This document shows positions 19,856 to 28,267 of a stretch of DNA of 64,000 nucleotides, in pieces. The notes beneath the pieces are model-generated. The model was not told the DNA's origin and did no database searches. It was given only the letters and a program-made list of their open reading frames with translations. The stretch comes from Leuconostoc carnosum (lineage in GTDB: Bacteria; Bacillota; Bacilli; Lactobacillales; Lactobacillaceae): positions 186,001 through 250,000 of the forward strand of contig NZ_JACHGL010000001.1 in NCBI RefSeq assembly GCF_014207505.1, in the 5' to 3' direction. The position numbers were made by a program, and so were the translations under genes. The number at the start of each line of letters is the position of its first letter. The stretch's first letter is position 1.

Positions 19856-20317
19856 ATGGCACGAACAACACCAATCGAATTTACCAATATGATTATGATT
19901 GAAAATCCAGTAACGCATGAAATTTTGGTTGAAGATCGTAAAGATCCAGCATGGCCTGGCGTTACATTTCCTGGTGGACATATTGAAGCGGGTGAAACAG
20001 TTGTGGCTAGTGCTATCCGCGAGGTACAAGAAGAAACAGGGTTGATTATAGAAAAACCAAAATTGGTTGGTCTGAAAGAATGGCCAATAGCCGATGGCGC
20101 ACGCTATATTGTGATGCTCTTTAAAGCAACGCAATATCACGGTACCGTTCATTCTGGGCGAGAAGGTGACATTTTTTGGACGACGCGTGATAAGTTAAAA
20201 AATATGGTGACGCCACGTACATTTATGGAGATGTTACCAGTCTTCGATCAACCAGAAGTTAATGAATTAGCGCTAAGTGACAAACAAGATGGACAATGGA
20301 CTTTAGACTGGCTTTAA
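19856..20317 (+). CDS. NUDIX hydrolase
   Basis: A 153-residue NUDIX protein that would hydrolyse a nucleoside diphosphate derivative such as an oxidised dNTP; the substrate is not clear. The NUDIX box GHIEAGETVVASAIREVQEE (GX5EX7REUXEEXGU) is complete at about residues 39-61. The ATG at 19856 is 7 nt after AGAGG; an adjacent ATG at 19853 is possible. It sits between purH and purD with its own promoter and terminator, as an inserted unit. A MutT-like house-cleaning role for purine nucleotides is plausible but only inferred. Confidence 0.88.
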   Translation: MARTTPIEFTNMIMIENPVTHEILVEDRKDPAWPGVTFPGGHIEAGETVVASAIREVQEETGLIIEKPKLVGLKEWPIADGARYIVMLFKATQYHGTVHSGREGDIFWTTRDKLKNMVTPRTFMEMLPVFDQPEVNELALSDKQDGQWTLDWL

Positions 20318-20350
20318 CATATATGCGGTGCCTGTTTAAAACTCAAAAGT

Positions 20351-20388
20351 AAAAAAGTATTCGTGTGAGCGAACCTTTTTTATTTTTT
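20351..20388 (+). terminator. terminator after the NUDIX gene
   Basis: An A-rich left arm ending AAGTATTCG and right arm CGAACCTTTTTT form a stem with an internal bulge and a 6-nt loop, then a T-rich run. Confidence 0.6.
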
Positions 20389-20420
20389 TATAAAAATACT
20401 GATAAATAGTAGATATAAAG

Positions 20421-20447
20421 CGATATCAATCTGACGAACTGATATCG
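20421..20447 (+). promoter_or_regulatory. inverted repeat in the purD leader
   Basis: CGATATCA (20421-20428) and TGATATCG (20440-20447) are a perfect 8-bp inverted repeat with an 11-nt loop. It lies between an AT-rich promoter-like stretch and the GAGG ribosome site of purD. It could be an operator or a leader hairpin. Its function is not known. Confidence 0.4.
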
Positions 20448-20473
20448 TAACAGAGAATTGTATAGAGGATAGC

Positions 20474-21730
20474 ATGAAAAAAGTATTGATTATCGGATCT
20501 GGTGCGCGCGAGCATGCCTTAGCACAAACATTTTGTAGAAGTGAACAAGTGGAAACGGTTCTGGTAGCGCCTGGAAATGATGGCATGCAAGATATCGGTA
20601 TACAATGTATTGCTACGTCAGCGACTGATTTGTCAGGTTTAGTTGACTTGGCGTTGCGAGAAAAAGTGGATTTAACTTTTGTTGGGAATGAGGAACCATT
20701 AACACTAGGAATTGTTGATTTATTCCAGCAAGCCGGATTACGTATTTTTGGACCATCAAAATTAGCTGCACAATTAGAAGGATCTAAGTCCTTTACTAAA
20801 AATATTTTACAGCAATATAATATTCCAACTGCTAGATCAGTAACAGTAAGTTCGTTACGCGAGGCTCAGCAACAAGTAGGTACATTTGGTATACCAGTTG
20901 TTTTGAAATATGATGGCTTGGCGCTGGGTAAAGGGGTCACTATTGCAACAACTCAAGAAGAAGTAGCAGCATACTTACAGGATTTGTACACACATAATCC
21001 AGAAGATAAATTAGTTATTGAATCTTATATGGCTGGTGTGGAGTTTTCTATATTTTCACTTGTTGGTGAAAATGGCGTGATGGTTCATGCACCATTGGCA
21101 CAAGATCATAAACGGCGATATGATGGTGATAAAGGACCCAATACCGGGGGAATGGGCGCATATAGCCCAGTGCGTTGGTTAGGGGATGAGGTCTATCAAC
21201 AAGCAATTAAGACACTTGTAGTACCAACAGTAAATGCTATGGCTCAAGAAGGCATGCCATTTGTGGGGGTCTTATATACAGGTGTCATGTTAACTGATGA
21301 AGGACCAAAAGTTGTTGAATTTAATGTGCGATTTGGTGATCCAGAAGCACAAGTTGTGTTACCACAGTTTCAAGGTGATTTTTATCAAGTTATTGATGAG
21401 TTAATTGGTGGTCGGCAACCTCAGCCCCGTTGGCAAACTAAAGATGTTTATGTTGGCGTTGTTTTAGCAGCAAGTGGATATCCCCAGTCACCAGTTAAAG
21501 GCGCAGCCGTGCCTAGTGTTGATGATGTGTCGCCATTGATCATTAATTATGCTGGTGTGAAGGCTGGTAAAGCTAATGGTGGTCGTGTAGCAACGATTGT
21601 AACTCATGGGAGCAGCGCAACATTAGCGCAACAAAAAGTTTATAATAAAATAGATATGTTAAAAACAGAGTTACAGTATCGACATGATATTGCTTATCAG
21701 GCAGTTCAATCAGAAAATAAAAGAATTTAA
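20474..21730 (+). CDS. purD: GAR synthetase (phosphoribosylamine-glycine ligase)
   Basis: Joins phosphoribosylamine and glycine with ATP. The 418 residues fit the monofunctional form. VLIIGSGAREHALAQTF is at the N-terminus, the ATP-grasp core has LKYDGLALGKGVTIA, and EFNVRFGDPEAQVVLP carries metal-binding Glu/Asn. ATG with GAGG upstream. It is separated from purH by the NUDIX unit and so must rely on read-through or its own promoter. Confidence 0.97.
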   Translation: MKKVLIIGSGAREHALAQTFCRSEQVETVLVAPGNDGMQDIGIQCIATSATDLSGLVDLALREKVDLTFVGNEEPLTLGIVDLFQQAGLRIFGPSKLAAQLEGSKSFTKNILQQYNIPTARSVTVSSLREAQQQVGTFGIPVVLKYDGLALGKGVTIATTQEEVAAYLQDLYTHNPEDKLVIESYMAGVEFSIFSLVGENGVMVHAPLAQDHKRRYDGDKGPNTGGMGAYSPVRWLGDEVYQQAIKTLVVPTVNAMAQEGMPFVGVLYTGVMLTDEGPKVVEFNVRFGDPEAQVVLPQFQGDFYQVIDELIGGRQPQPRWQTKDVYVGVVLAASGYPQSPVKGAAVPSVDDVSPLIINYAGVKAGKANGGRVATIVTHGSSATLAQQKVYNKIDMLKTELQYRHDIAYQAVQSENKRI

Positions 21731-21742
21731 GGGGATACCGAC

Positions 21743-23407
21743 ATGCAGACAGATATTGAAATCGCACAAGCTTCTGACATTGAACCAATAATGAAAATTG
21801 CTGAAAATGCTGGTTTACAAGCACATGAAATCGAACCTTACGGTTATGATAAAGCAAAGATTAAACTGGATCCGACAGTAACACGGAAATCAGATTTAGG
21901 AAAATTAATTTTAGTTACTTCTATCAATCCAACGCCAGCTGGTGAAGGAAAATCAACAGTGACAGTTGGTTTGGCAGATGCTTTATCATTAGCTGGTAAA
22001 AAAACAATGATTGCCTTACGTGAGCCATCACTCGGACCAGTAATGGGTATGAAAGGTGGTGCTACGGGTGGTGGGTACGCGCAAGTAGTACCGATGGCCG
22101 ATATTAATTTACATTTCACAGGTGATTTTCATGCGCTAACTTCAGCTCATGATACATTGGCAGCGATATTAGATAATAGTTTACATCAGGGTAATCCGCT
22201 AAATATTGATCCAAGACGTATTTTGTGGAAACGAGTCTTAGATATTAATGATCGGGCGTTACGTCATGTGACGGTTGGCCTTGGTGGGCCAACATCGGGC
22301 GTTCCTAGAGAAGATGGCTTTGATATCACAGTAGCATCTGAATTAATGGCGATTTTGACGTTATCAACTGATTTAATGGACTTAAAAGCACGCGTCGAAC
22401 GTATTGTTGTCGGTTATACATATGACAAAGCGCCAGTAACAGTTGAAGATCTTGGTGTGGCTGGAGCAATTACAGTTTTGTTGAAAGATGCCATCAAACC
22501 AAACCTAGTACAAACCCTGGCACATACACCGGCCATCATTCATGGTGGGCCATTTGCTAACATTGCTCAAGGGACTAACTCAGTCTTGGCCACAAAAACG
22601 GCTTTGCAATTAGCTGATTACACGGTGACTGAAGCAGGATTTGGTGCTGATTTGGGTGGTGAAAAGTTTTTGGATGTTAAGGTACCTATATTAGGTAAAA
22701 CACCAGACACAATTGTTATTGTCGCGACTATTCGTGCTTTGAAACATCATGGTGGTGTGCCATTGTCTGAGTTGAATCATGAAAATATTGCTGCCTTGAA
22801 AACTGGTTTAGAGAATTTGGGTCAACATCTAACCGCTATGGGACGCTACGGTGTGCCAGTAGTGGTAGCTATTAATCGCTTTACTGCAGATACTGAAGCT
22901 GAATTACAAGAAATTCAAAACTATGTTCATCTATTTGGTTTTGAAGCCTATACGACTGAAGTGTGGGCTAAAGGTGGTGCTGGTGCTGAAGAACTGGCAG
23001 CTGCAGTGATTGAAAAAGCGGATCAAGAATCTGATTTTACGCCACTTTATGAACCCAATGATGAAGCGGTCGATAAGCTTAATAATATTGCGCAAACAAT
23101 TTACGGTGCTGCTAAAATTGAGTTATCTGCTAAAGCTAGCAAACAATTGGCAGAATTTAAACAACATGGTTGGGACAAATTACCTATTATCATGGCAAAA
23201 ACACAATACTCATTGTCTGATGATGCTAAGCAGTTGGGCGCACCAAAGGACTTTATTATTCATGTCCGAGAGTTTGTACCAAAACTTGGCGCAGGCTTCT
23301 TAGTAGCGATGACGGGATCTGTTTTAACTATGCCGGGATTGCCAAAACATCCGGCAGCATTTGACATTGATATTGATGAAAATGGTGTGATTACCGGACT
23401 GTTTTAG
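21743..23407 (+). CDS. fhs: formate-tetrahydrofolate ligase
   Basis: Makes 10-formyl-THF from formate, THF and ATP, the donor for PurN and PurH. It has 554 residues. The P-loop-like [17 protein letters not shown] is at about 72-88, and [14 protein letters not shown] and [13 protein letters not shown] are family signatures. ATG with AGGGG, 12 bp after purD, so it is probably co-transcribed. Its place in the pur operon ties formate use to purine synthesis. Confidence 0.97.
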   Translation: MQTDIEIAQASDIEPIMKIAENAGLQAHEIEPYGYDKAKIKLDPTVTRKSDLGKLILVTSINPTPAGEGKSTVTVGLADALSLAGKKTMIALREPSLGPVMGMKGGATGGGYAQVVPMADINLHFTGDFHALTSAHDTLAAILDNSLHQGNPLNIDPRRILWKRVLDINDRALRHVTVGLGGPTSGVPREDGFDITVASELMAILTLSTDLMDLKARVERIVVGYTYDKAPVTVEDLGVAGAITVLLKDAIKPNLVQTLAHTPAIIHGGPFANIAQGTNSVLATKTALQLADYTVTEAGFGADLGGEKFLDVKVPILGKTPDTIVIVATIRALKHHGGVPLSELNHENIAALKTGLENLGQHLTAMGRYGVPVVVAINRFTADTEAELQEIQNYVHLFGFEAYTTEVWAKGGAGAEELAAAVIEKADQESDFTPLYEPNDEAVDKLNNIAQTIYGAAKIELSAKASKQLAEFKQHGWDKLPIIMAKTQYSLSDDAKQLGAPKDFIIHVREFVPKLGAGFLVAMTGSVLTMPGLPKHPAAFDIDIDENGVITGLF

Positions 23408-23468
23408 GGGACAGACCAAAGATAGTTGCGTGTTCAATTAATAGTAGCAAGTATTAAAGGAGTATGTA

Positions 23469-24272
23469 TTGGCATTTTTACAGATAAATTATTATTCAAA
23501 TGTTTTAGGTATGGATCGTGTCATGAACGTGATTTTACCAGAATTATCTGAGCACAATCCACAATGGACAAATACAGTATTGCAAGATATACCTGTGCTT
23601 TATTTATTACATGGCATGTCTGGTGATCAGGCAGTTTGGCAACGACGGACAAATATTGAGCGCTTAGTACGACAAACACCAGTTGCAATTATTATGCCGT
23701 CAACTGACCTCGCTTGGTACACCAATACACAATATGGTATGCATTATTTCGATGCTTTATTTGAAGAACTACCTCAAAAAGTGGCTGAATTATTGCCACA
23801 AATTTCGACCAAACGTGAAAAAAACTTTGTAGCAGGTCTATCAATGGGTGGTTACGGTGCTTTTAAAATGGCTTTTAGTGGTCAAAAATTCAGTTATGCA
23901 GCTTCATTATCGGGTGCTTTATTGGGAGATCCAAATTTTCCAGAGCGAGATACTTGGCAAAATTCAGCCTATTGGCAAGGTATATTTGGTAATTTAGACA
24001 AGTTGATGGGATCAGAAAATGATGTGTTAACCTTGGCCACAAAACAAGCTGATAGTCAGCAACAATTACCACAGCTTTATGCTTGGATTGGTGAACAAGA
24101 TTTTTTATACGACAATAATGAACAAGCCATTGCTCACTTTAAAACACTTGGATATGATGTTACTTTTGAAACTGATCCTGGTGAACATGAGTGGTATTAT
24201 TGGGACAAAAAAATTGAACGTGTACTTGAATGGTTGCCGATTGATTATCAACCAGAAAAAAGATTATCATAA
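23469..24272 (+). CDS. EstA-type serine esterase (esterase D/S-formylglutathione hydrolase family)
   Basis: A 267-residue alpha/beta hydrolase with the nucleophile elbow GLSMGGYGA (Ser near residue 125). A late acidic region (WIGEQDFLYDNNEQ) and His in PGEHEWYYW complete a likely triad. The N-terminus (INYYSNVLGMDRVMNVILP) resembles tributyrin esterase EstA of lactic acid bacteria. The start is TTG with AAAGGAG 6 nt upstream; no in-frame ATG fits. The fold family includes formate-releasing S-formylglutathione hydrolases, and it stands between fhs and an OFA transporter. Substrate unknown. Confidence 0.85.
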   Translation: MAFLQINYYSNVLGMDRVMNVILPELSEHNPQWTNTVLQDIPVLYLLHGMSGDQAVWQRRTNIERLVRQTPVAIIMPSTDLAWYTNTQYGMHYFDALFEELPQKVAELLPQISTKREKNFVAGLSMGGYGAFKMAFSGQKFSYAASLSGALLGDPNFPERDTWQNSAYWQGIFGNLDKLMGSENDVLTLATKQADSQQQLPQLYAWIGEQDFLYDNNEQAIAHFKTLGYDVTFETDPGEHEWYYWDKKIERVLEWLPIDYQPEKRLS

Positions 24273-24343
24273 TTTTTCAAATTAATCGCATCAACATTGC
24301 TGATATTAACTAAAAAAGACATCTATTTAGGAGTAGAGGATTA

Positions 24344-25561
24344 ATGGAAAATAAATGGCTAAGGGCTGCACTGCCAGCGTTATTGATTCATGGTAGTATT
24401 GGAACTGTATACGCGTGGAGCGTATTTAAGCAGGCAATAGCTAATGAAATTGGGGCTTCTGTTCCAAGTGTTGAGTGGGCATTTTCGTTGGCAATTTTAT
24501 TTCTTGGCTTGTCGGCTGCTGTTTTAGGACATTTTGTCGAACAAGATATTAAAAAATCAGCCTTGTTATCTACAGCATTTTTTGTTGTTGGTATGATAGG
24601 GACTGGGATTAGTATTCAACAAAAATCACTTATTGGTATCTACATCTTTTACGGCGTTATAATGGGTATTGGACTAGGAATTGGTTACCTAACACCAGTG
24701 AAAAACTTAATGTTATGGTTTAAAGATAATAAAGGGTTGGGGACTGGGTTAGCAGTTGCTGGATTCGGTTTGGCAAAAATGATTTTTTCACCAGTGATGA
24801 TTAGTCTCCAAATAAAAGTTGGTTTATCACAAATGTTTATTATTTTAAGTGGCATTTTTGCAGTGATGATGTTAATTGGTACTTTGTTAATTCGAAAACC
24901 ACTAGATTGGCATGAACGAGCATTAGCAAATAAATTTAATCCGATGTTGCTTGTGAAGAATCCCAATTTCATTGGGATATGGCTAATGTTTTATCTCAAC
25001 ATTACCGCTGGTTTGGCTATTATTTCTCAAGAAAAAGATATTTTAACTGGACTAATTGATGCCAGAGGGGTTGCAGTATTCTCTGTTGCATCGATTACGC
25101 TTATTGTGAGTATTGATGCTTTCTTCAATGCAGCTGGTCGGATTGGTTTTGCTACTTGGTCAGATAGATTAAAAGATCGTAACGCGATTTATCAAATCAT
25201 TTTTGGTTTATCACTTTTCATGTCACTATTGGCATATTTCTTACCGAACACCAGTATGATTATGCCGATTATTTTAGTAGCCAGTTTCTTTTTGATTAAT
25301 GCCGGATATGGTGGTGGTTTTTCAGCTTTACCACCATTACTATCTGATCGGTTTGGTATGAAGGCTATTTCAAAAGTGCATGGTATTGCTTTAACAGCTT
25401 GGGCAGCAGCCGGGTTATCGGGTAATCAACTAGCAAGTTTTGTGGTTCATGTTCTAAATATGCCATATCAAACAGTGTTTATTGCTATTGCTGTGTTATA
25501 CTTGATAGCTTTCTGCATCGCAAGATGGGTTGTGAAACCAACACAAATGTTAATTAAATAA
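24344..25561 (+). CDS. OFA-family major facilitator transporter
   Basis: A 405-residue membrane protein with about 12 helices of the oxalate/formate antiporter family (MFS). The N-terminus IHGSIGTVYAWSVFKQAI carries the family's typical YAWSVF. GYLTPVKNLMLWFKDNKGL is the loop between helices 4 and 5. OFA members move small carboxylates, but many have other substrates. ATG with AGGAGTAGAGG upstream. It lies downstream of fhs and the esterase, and upstream of purB's own control region. Formate import is a reasonable guess only. Confidence 0.85.
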   Translation: MENKWLRAALPALLIHGSIGTVYAWSVFKQAIANEIGASVPSVEWAFSLAILFLGLSAAVLGHFVEQDIKKSALLSTAFFVVGMIGTGISIQQKSLIGIYIFYGVIMGIGLGIGYLTPVKNLMLWFKDNKGLGTGLAVAGFGLAKMIFSPVMISLQIKVGLSQMFIILSGIFAVMMLIGTLLIRKPLDWHERALANKFNPMLLVKNPNFIGIWLMFYLNITAGLAIISQEKDILTGLIDARGVAVFSVASITLIVSIDAFFNAAGRIGFATWSDRLKDRNAIYQIIFGLSLFMSLLAYFLPNTSMIMPIILVASFFLINAGYGGGFSALPPLLSDRFGMKAISKVHGIALTAWAAAGLSGNQLASFVVHVLNMPYQTVFIAIAVLYLIAFCIARWVVKPTQMLIK

Positions 25562-25577
25562 ACCGCTTACAAACGAA

Positions 25578-25694
25578 ACGTTCGCTTTATAAGTTTTTAA
25601 GATGATTAGTGTTCGTGTTTAGCGTAATAATTTAATGTTTGTGAGATAAAATTAATAAAATAACGAACGCAAAATGTGTTATTCCTGATACAAT
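25578..25694 (+). promoter_or_regulatory. purB control region: PurBox-like sites and promoter
   Basis: Three CGAAC/GTTCG cores lie here. AACGTTCGCTTTA (25578-25590) has one mismatch to the PurBox consensus. AGTGTTCGTGTTT (25609-25621) and the ACGAACGCAA site (about 25657-25672) match less well. A -10 TACAAT (25689-25694) with no clear -35 follows, as expected for an activated promoter. The third core lies where the -35 would be. Confidence 0.6.
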
Positions 25695-25729
25695 GAACTA
25701 TAAAGACAAAACAATAAAGGATTGTAAAC

Positions 25730-27025
25730 ATGCTAGAACGTTATTCTCGTCAAGAACTTCGTGACATTTGGTCTATTCAAAATCAATATCAAACTTGGTT
25801 GGATGTTGAAATTGCTGTCGATGCTGGTTGGGTAGCTGAAGGTCATATTCCAGAATCTGATTTGGAAAAGATTCGTGCTAAGGCAACATTTGATGTTAAT
25901 CGGATTGCTGAAATTGAATTATCAACGCGTCATGATGTGGTGGCGTTTACGCGAAACGTTTCAGAATCTTTAGGCGATGAGCGTAAATGGATTCATTATG
26001 GTTTAACTTCTACAGATGTCGTTGATACTGCACAAGCATTACGATTACGACAAGCCAATGTTATTATAAAAAATGATTTACTAGCTTGGCGTGAATCAAT
26101 TAAGCAGTTAGCATTGAAATACAAAGATACAGTGATGATGGGACGTACACATGGCGTGCACGCTGAGCCTACGACTTTTGGCTTGAAAATGGCCCGTTTT
26201 TACGCATCAGCTACACGTGCCATTGAACGATTTGATCGCGTGGCAAGTACAGTGGAAACAGGTAAATTATCTGGGGCGGTCGGTACTTTTGCTAACGTAC
26301 CACCGCGCGTTGAGTCTGTTGCCATGAAAGAGTTGGGATTAGCACCGCAGTCAATTGGATCACAAGTTTTACCACGTGATTTGCATGCTGACTATATTCA
26401 AACAATTGCTTTGATTGGTACACAAATGGAAGAATTAGCAACAGAAATTCGATCACTTCAACGGTCAGAAATTCACGAAGTTGAGGAAGGATTTGCTAAA
26501 GGACAAAAGGGCTCTTCAGCAATGCCACACAAACGTAATCCAATTGGTGATGAAAATATTACTGGTTTAGCTCGTGTTTTACGTGGCTATGCGGTAACAG
26601 CTTTGGAAGATGTTGTTTTATGGCACGAACGAGATATTTCTCATTCATCAGCTGAACGTGTTATTTTAGCAGATGCGACAGCGATTATTGATTATATGTT
26701 GCACCGTCATACGAATATTTTAAATCATCTAGGTGTATTTCCTGAAACCATGCGTAAAAATATGGACCGCACATATGGTTTGATTTACTCACAACGGCTA
26801 TTACTCAGTTTGATTGATGCCGGTTTGTCTCGAGAACAAGCCTATGATACAGTACAACCGCTGACCGCACGATCATGGGATGAACAATTAATGTTCCGAG
26901 ATTTGGTGGACAATGATACAATGATTACTACTAAATTAACTAAAGAACAAATTGATGACGCATTTGATTATCATTATCATTTGCGGCATGTTGATGAACT
27001 ATTCAAACGCGTAGGTTTGTTATAA
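25730..27025 (+). CDS. purB: adenylosuccinate lyase
   Basis: Acts twice: SAICAR to AICAR, and adenylosuccinate to AMP. The 431 residues are usual for the Firmicutes form. The superfamily signature GSSAMPHKRNPI (near residue 262) is intact, and the catalytic His lies in GRTHGVHAEPTTFGLK. ATG with AAAGGA upstream. It is transcribed from its own PurBox region, apart from the main pur operon. Confidence 0.97.
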   Translation: MLERYSRQELRDIWSIQNQYQTWLDVEIAVDAGWVAEGHIPESDLEKIRAKATFDVNRIAEIELSTRHDVVAFTRNVSESLGDERKWIHYGLTSTDVVDTAQALRLRQANVIIKNDLLAWRESIKQLALKYKDTVMMGRTHGVHAEPTTFGLKMARFYASATRAIERFDRVASTVETGKLSGAVGTFANVPPRVESVAMKELGLAPQSIGSQVLPRDLHADYIQTIALIGTQMEELATEIRSLQRSEIHEVEEGFAKGQKGSSAMPHKRNPIGDENITGLARVLRGYAVTALEDVVLWHERDISHSSAERVILADATAIIDYMLHRHTNILNHLGVFPETMRKNMDRTYGLIYSQRLLLSLIDAGLSREQAYDTVQPLTARSWDEQLMFRDLVDNDTMITTKLTKEQIDDAFDYHYHLRHVDELFKRVGLL

Positions 27026-27132
27026 AAGCTGCTGTGTGCAAATGGACAATTAATTATCAGAGACATGTTTATTTTTTGCCGGTCAATAATTACTGATCAT
27101 AATGAATTATATATTAAGAAAGAATATGAAAT

Positions 27133-27696
27133 ATGAAATCTTTAATTAATCACCCTGCTATCAAAGGGGTGTTAGCTACAGAAACCGATATTCAAGCACA
27201 AGTACAACGTGTAGCCAATGAGTTAACAGATAAATTTGCTGATAATCAGCAACGACCTATTTTTATTGCTGTGTTAAAAGGTGGGGTTATTTTTGCGACA
27301 GATTTACTGCGAAAAATGCCATTAGATGTTGATTTCGATTTTATTGATGTCAAGAGTTACGCCGGTGATCAATCGACTGGACAAGTTAAGGTAGTGCATG
27401 ATGTGAGTATGGACTTAACAGGCCGTGATGTTGTCATTGTGGATGAAATTATTGACTCTGGGCGCACAATGCAATGGTTAAACAATTATTTTGAATTAAA
27501 AGGTGCAGCCAGTGTCACAACAGTTGCTTTAGCAGATAAGAAGGATGCACGTGTTGTTGATTTTGAAGTAGATTATTTTGGGTTAGAAGTACCTGACGAA
27601 TTTTTAGTGGGTTATGGTATGGATTATAATAATTTTTTCCGTAATTTACCGGTTATTGCGATTGTGGATTTTGATAAATTAGATCAAATTAATTAA
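27133..27696 (+). CDS. hpt: hypoxanthine(-guanine) phosphoribosyltransferase
   Basis: Salvage of hypoxanthine/guanine with PRPP to IMP/GMP. It has 187 residues. The PRPP loop VVIVDEIIDSGRTM is near residues 98-111, AVLKGGVIFATDLL and DFIDVKSYAG are typical, and FLVGYGMDYNNFFRNLP is the HPRT C-terminal signature. The ribosome site is weak (AAGAAAG). It follows purB by 107 bp with no terminator and is likely read from the same promoter. Confidence 0.95.
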   Translation: MKSLINHPAIKGVLATETDIQAQVQRVANELTDKFADNQQRPIFIAVLKGGVIFATDLLRKMPLDVDFDFIDVKSYAGDQSTGQVKVVHDVSMDLTGRDVVIVDEIIDSGRTMQWLNNYFELKGAASVTTVALADKKDARVVDFEVDYFGLEVPDEFLVGYGMDYNNFFRNLPVIAIVDFDKLDQIN

Positions 27697-27753
27697 GTTA
27701 ATGTTATTACTTTGATAATTATTATATAATATTAGAATTATGAAAAATAATAA

Positions 27754-27782
27754 TTGACAATATGATAAAATAATGCAAGAAT
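27754..27782 (+). promoter_or_regulatory. promoter of the T-box/brnQ transcript
   Basis: A consensus -35 TTGACA (27754-27759), 17-nt spacer and a poorer -10 AAGAAT (27777-27782). It lies just upstream of the T-box RNA. Confidence 0.55.
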
Positions 27783-27794
27783 ATAAATATGTTA

Positions 27795-28078
27795 ACATTT
27801 TTGATGAAGGAAAGAGTAAGACATGTTGTCCTGTTAATAGAGAGCACCATAAAGTGAGAAGGTGTCAGGGATGTGTTTGAAGGTAATTCTGGAGAAAGTT
27901 AGTGTGAGCGTATTTGATGTCTCATATTAATCGGTCACGACCGTTATATCGTATGATTGTCAGAGATATTTTTATATTTCTCGCAATCAAGAAGAGATTT
28001 CAAGTATTGAACTTGTAAATGAACGGTGGTACCGCGAGAATTCGCCCGTTGTGTGTCTTTATGGCATGCAACTTTTTT
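27795..28078 (+). promoter_or_regulatory. T-box riboswitch, probably valine-specific
   Basis: tRNA-sensing leader that controls transcription. The T-box AACGGTGGTACCGCG (28022-28036) pairs with the bulge partner CGCCCGTT (28043-28050) as antiterminator. The competing terminator is a 10-bp stem (28048-28057 with 28063-28072) followed by TTTTTT. Stem I features are AGAGAG (27839-27844) and GAAGGTAATTCTGGAG (about 27879-27894). By position relative to known leaders the specifier is GTA (27883-27885), a valine codon. The T-box is certain; the codon reading is less so (ATT, Ile, is the nearest alternative). Confidence 0.93.
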
Positions 28079-28157
28079 ATTTCATTAGATTTCTGTTATT
28101 GATAGAACTAGTAGTGTGGTATTGGCTAATATCATATTTTAAAGGAGGAAGTATTAT

Positions 28158-28217
28158 ATGGGGCAATCAGTTGGTGGATTGTATCGAGTCAAAATGTTAA
28201 TGCATAGGAAATTCTGA
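28158..28217 (+). CDS. putative 19-residue leader peptide upstream of brnQ
   Basis: A short frame (MGQSVGGLYRVKMLMHRKF) begins 9 nt after AAAGGAGG, the best ribosome site near brnQ, and stops 50 nt before brnQ. It lies after the T-box terminator, so it is only made when the T-box reads through. It has two Val, three Leu codons and two late Met, without an obvious attenuation run. It could be a leader peptide, a gene remnant, or simply the site of a ribosome-loading structure for brnQ. Confidence 0.45.
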   Translation: MGQSVGGLYRVKMLMHRKF

Positions 28218-28267
28218 GCAGTTCGTTATTATTATTTAACGATATAACATTAAAAAAGAGATATAAT

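Noticed and set aside
19757-20152. 131-codon - strand frame opposite the NUDIX gene
   Set aside because: Shadow of the NUDIX gene; composition (many Cys, Phe, Trp, Asn) is typical of antisense translation.
20360-20376. PurBox near the NUDIX terminator (GCGAAC)
   Set aside because: Only the core matches; it is part of the terminator loop and stem and the flanks do not fit the consensus.
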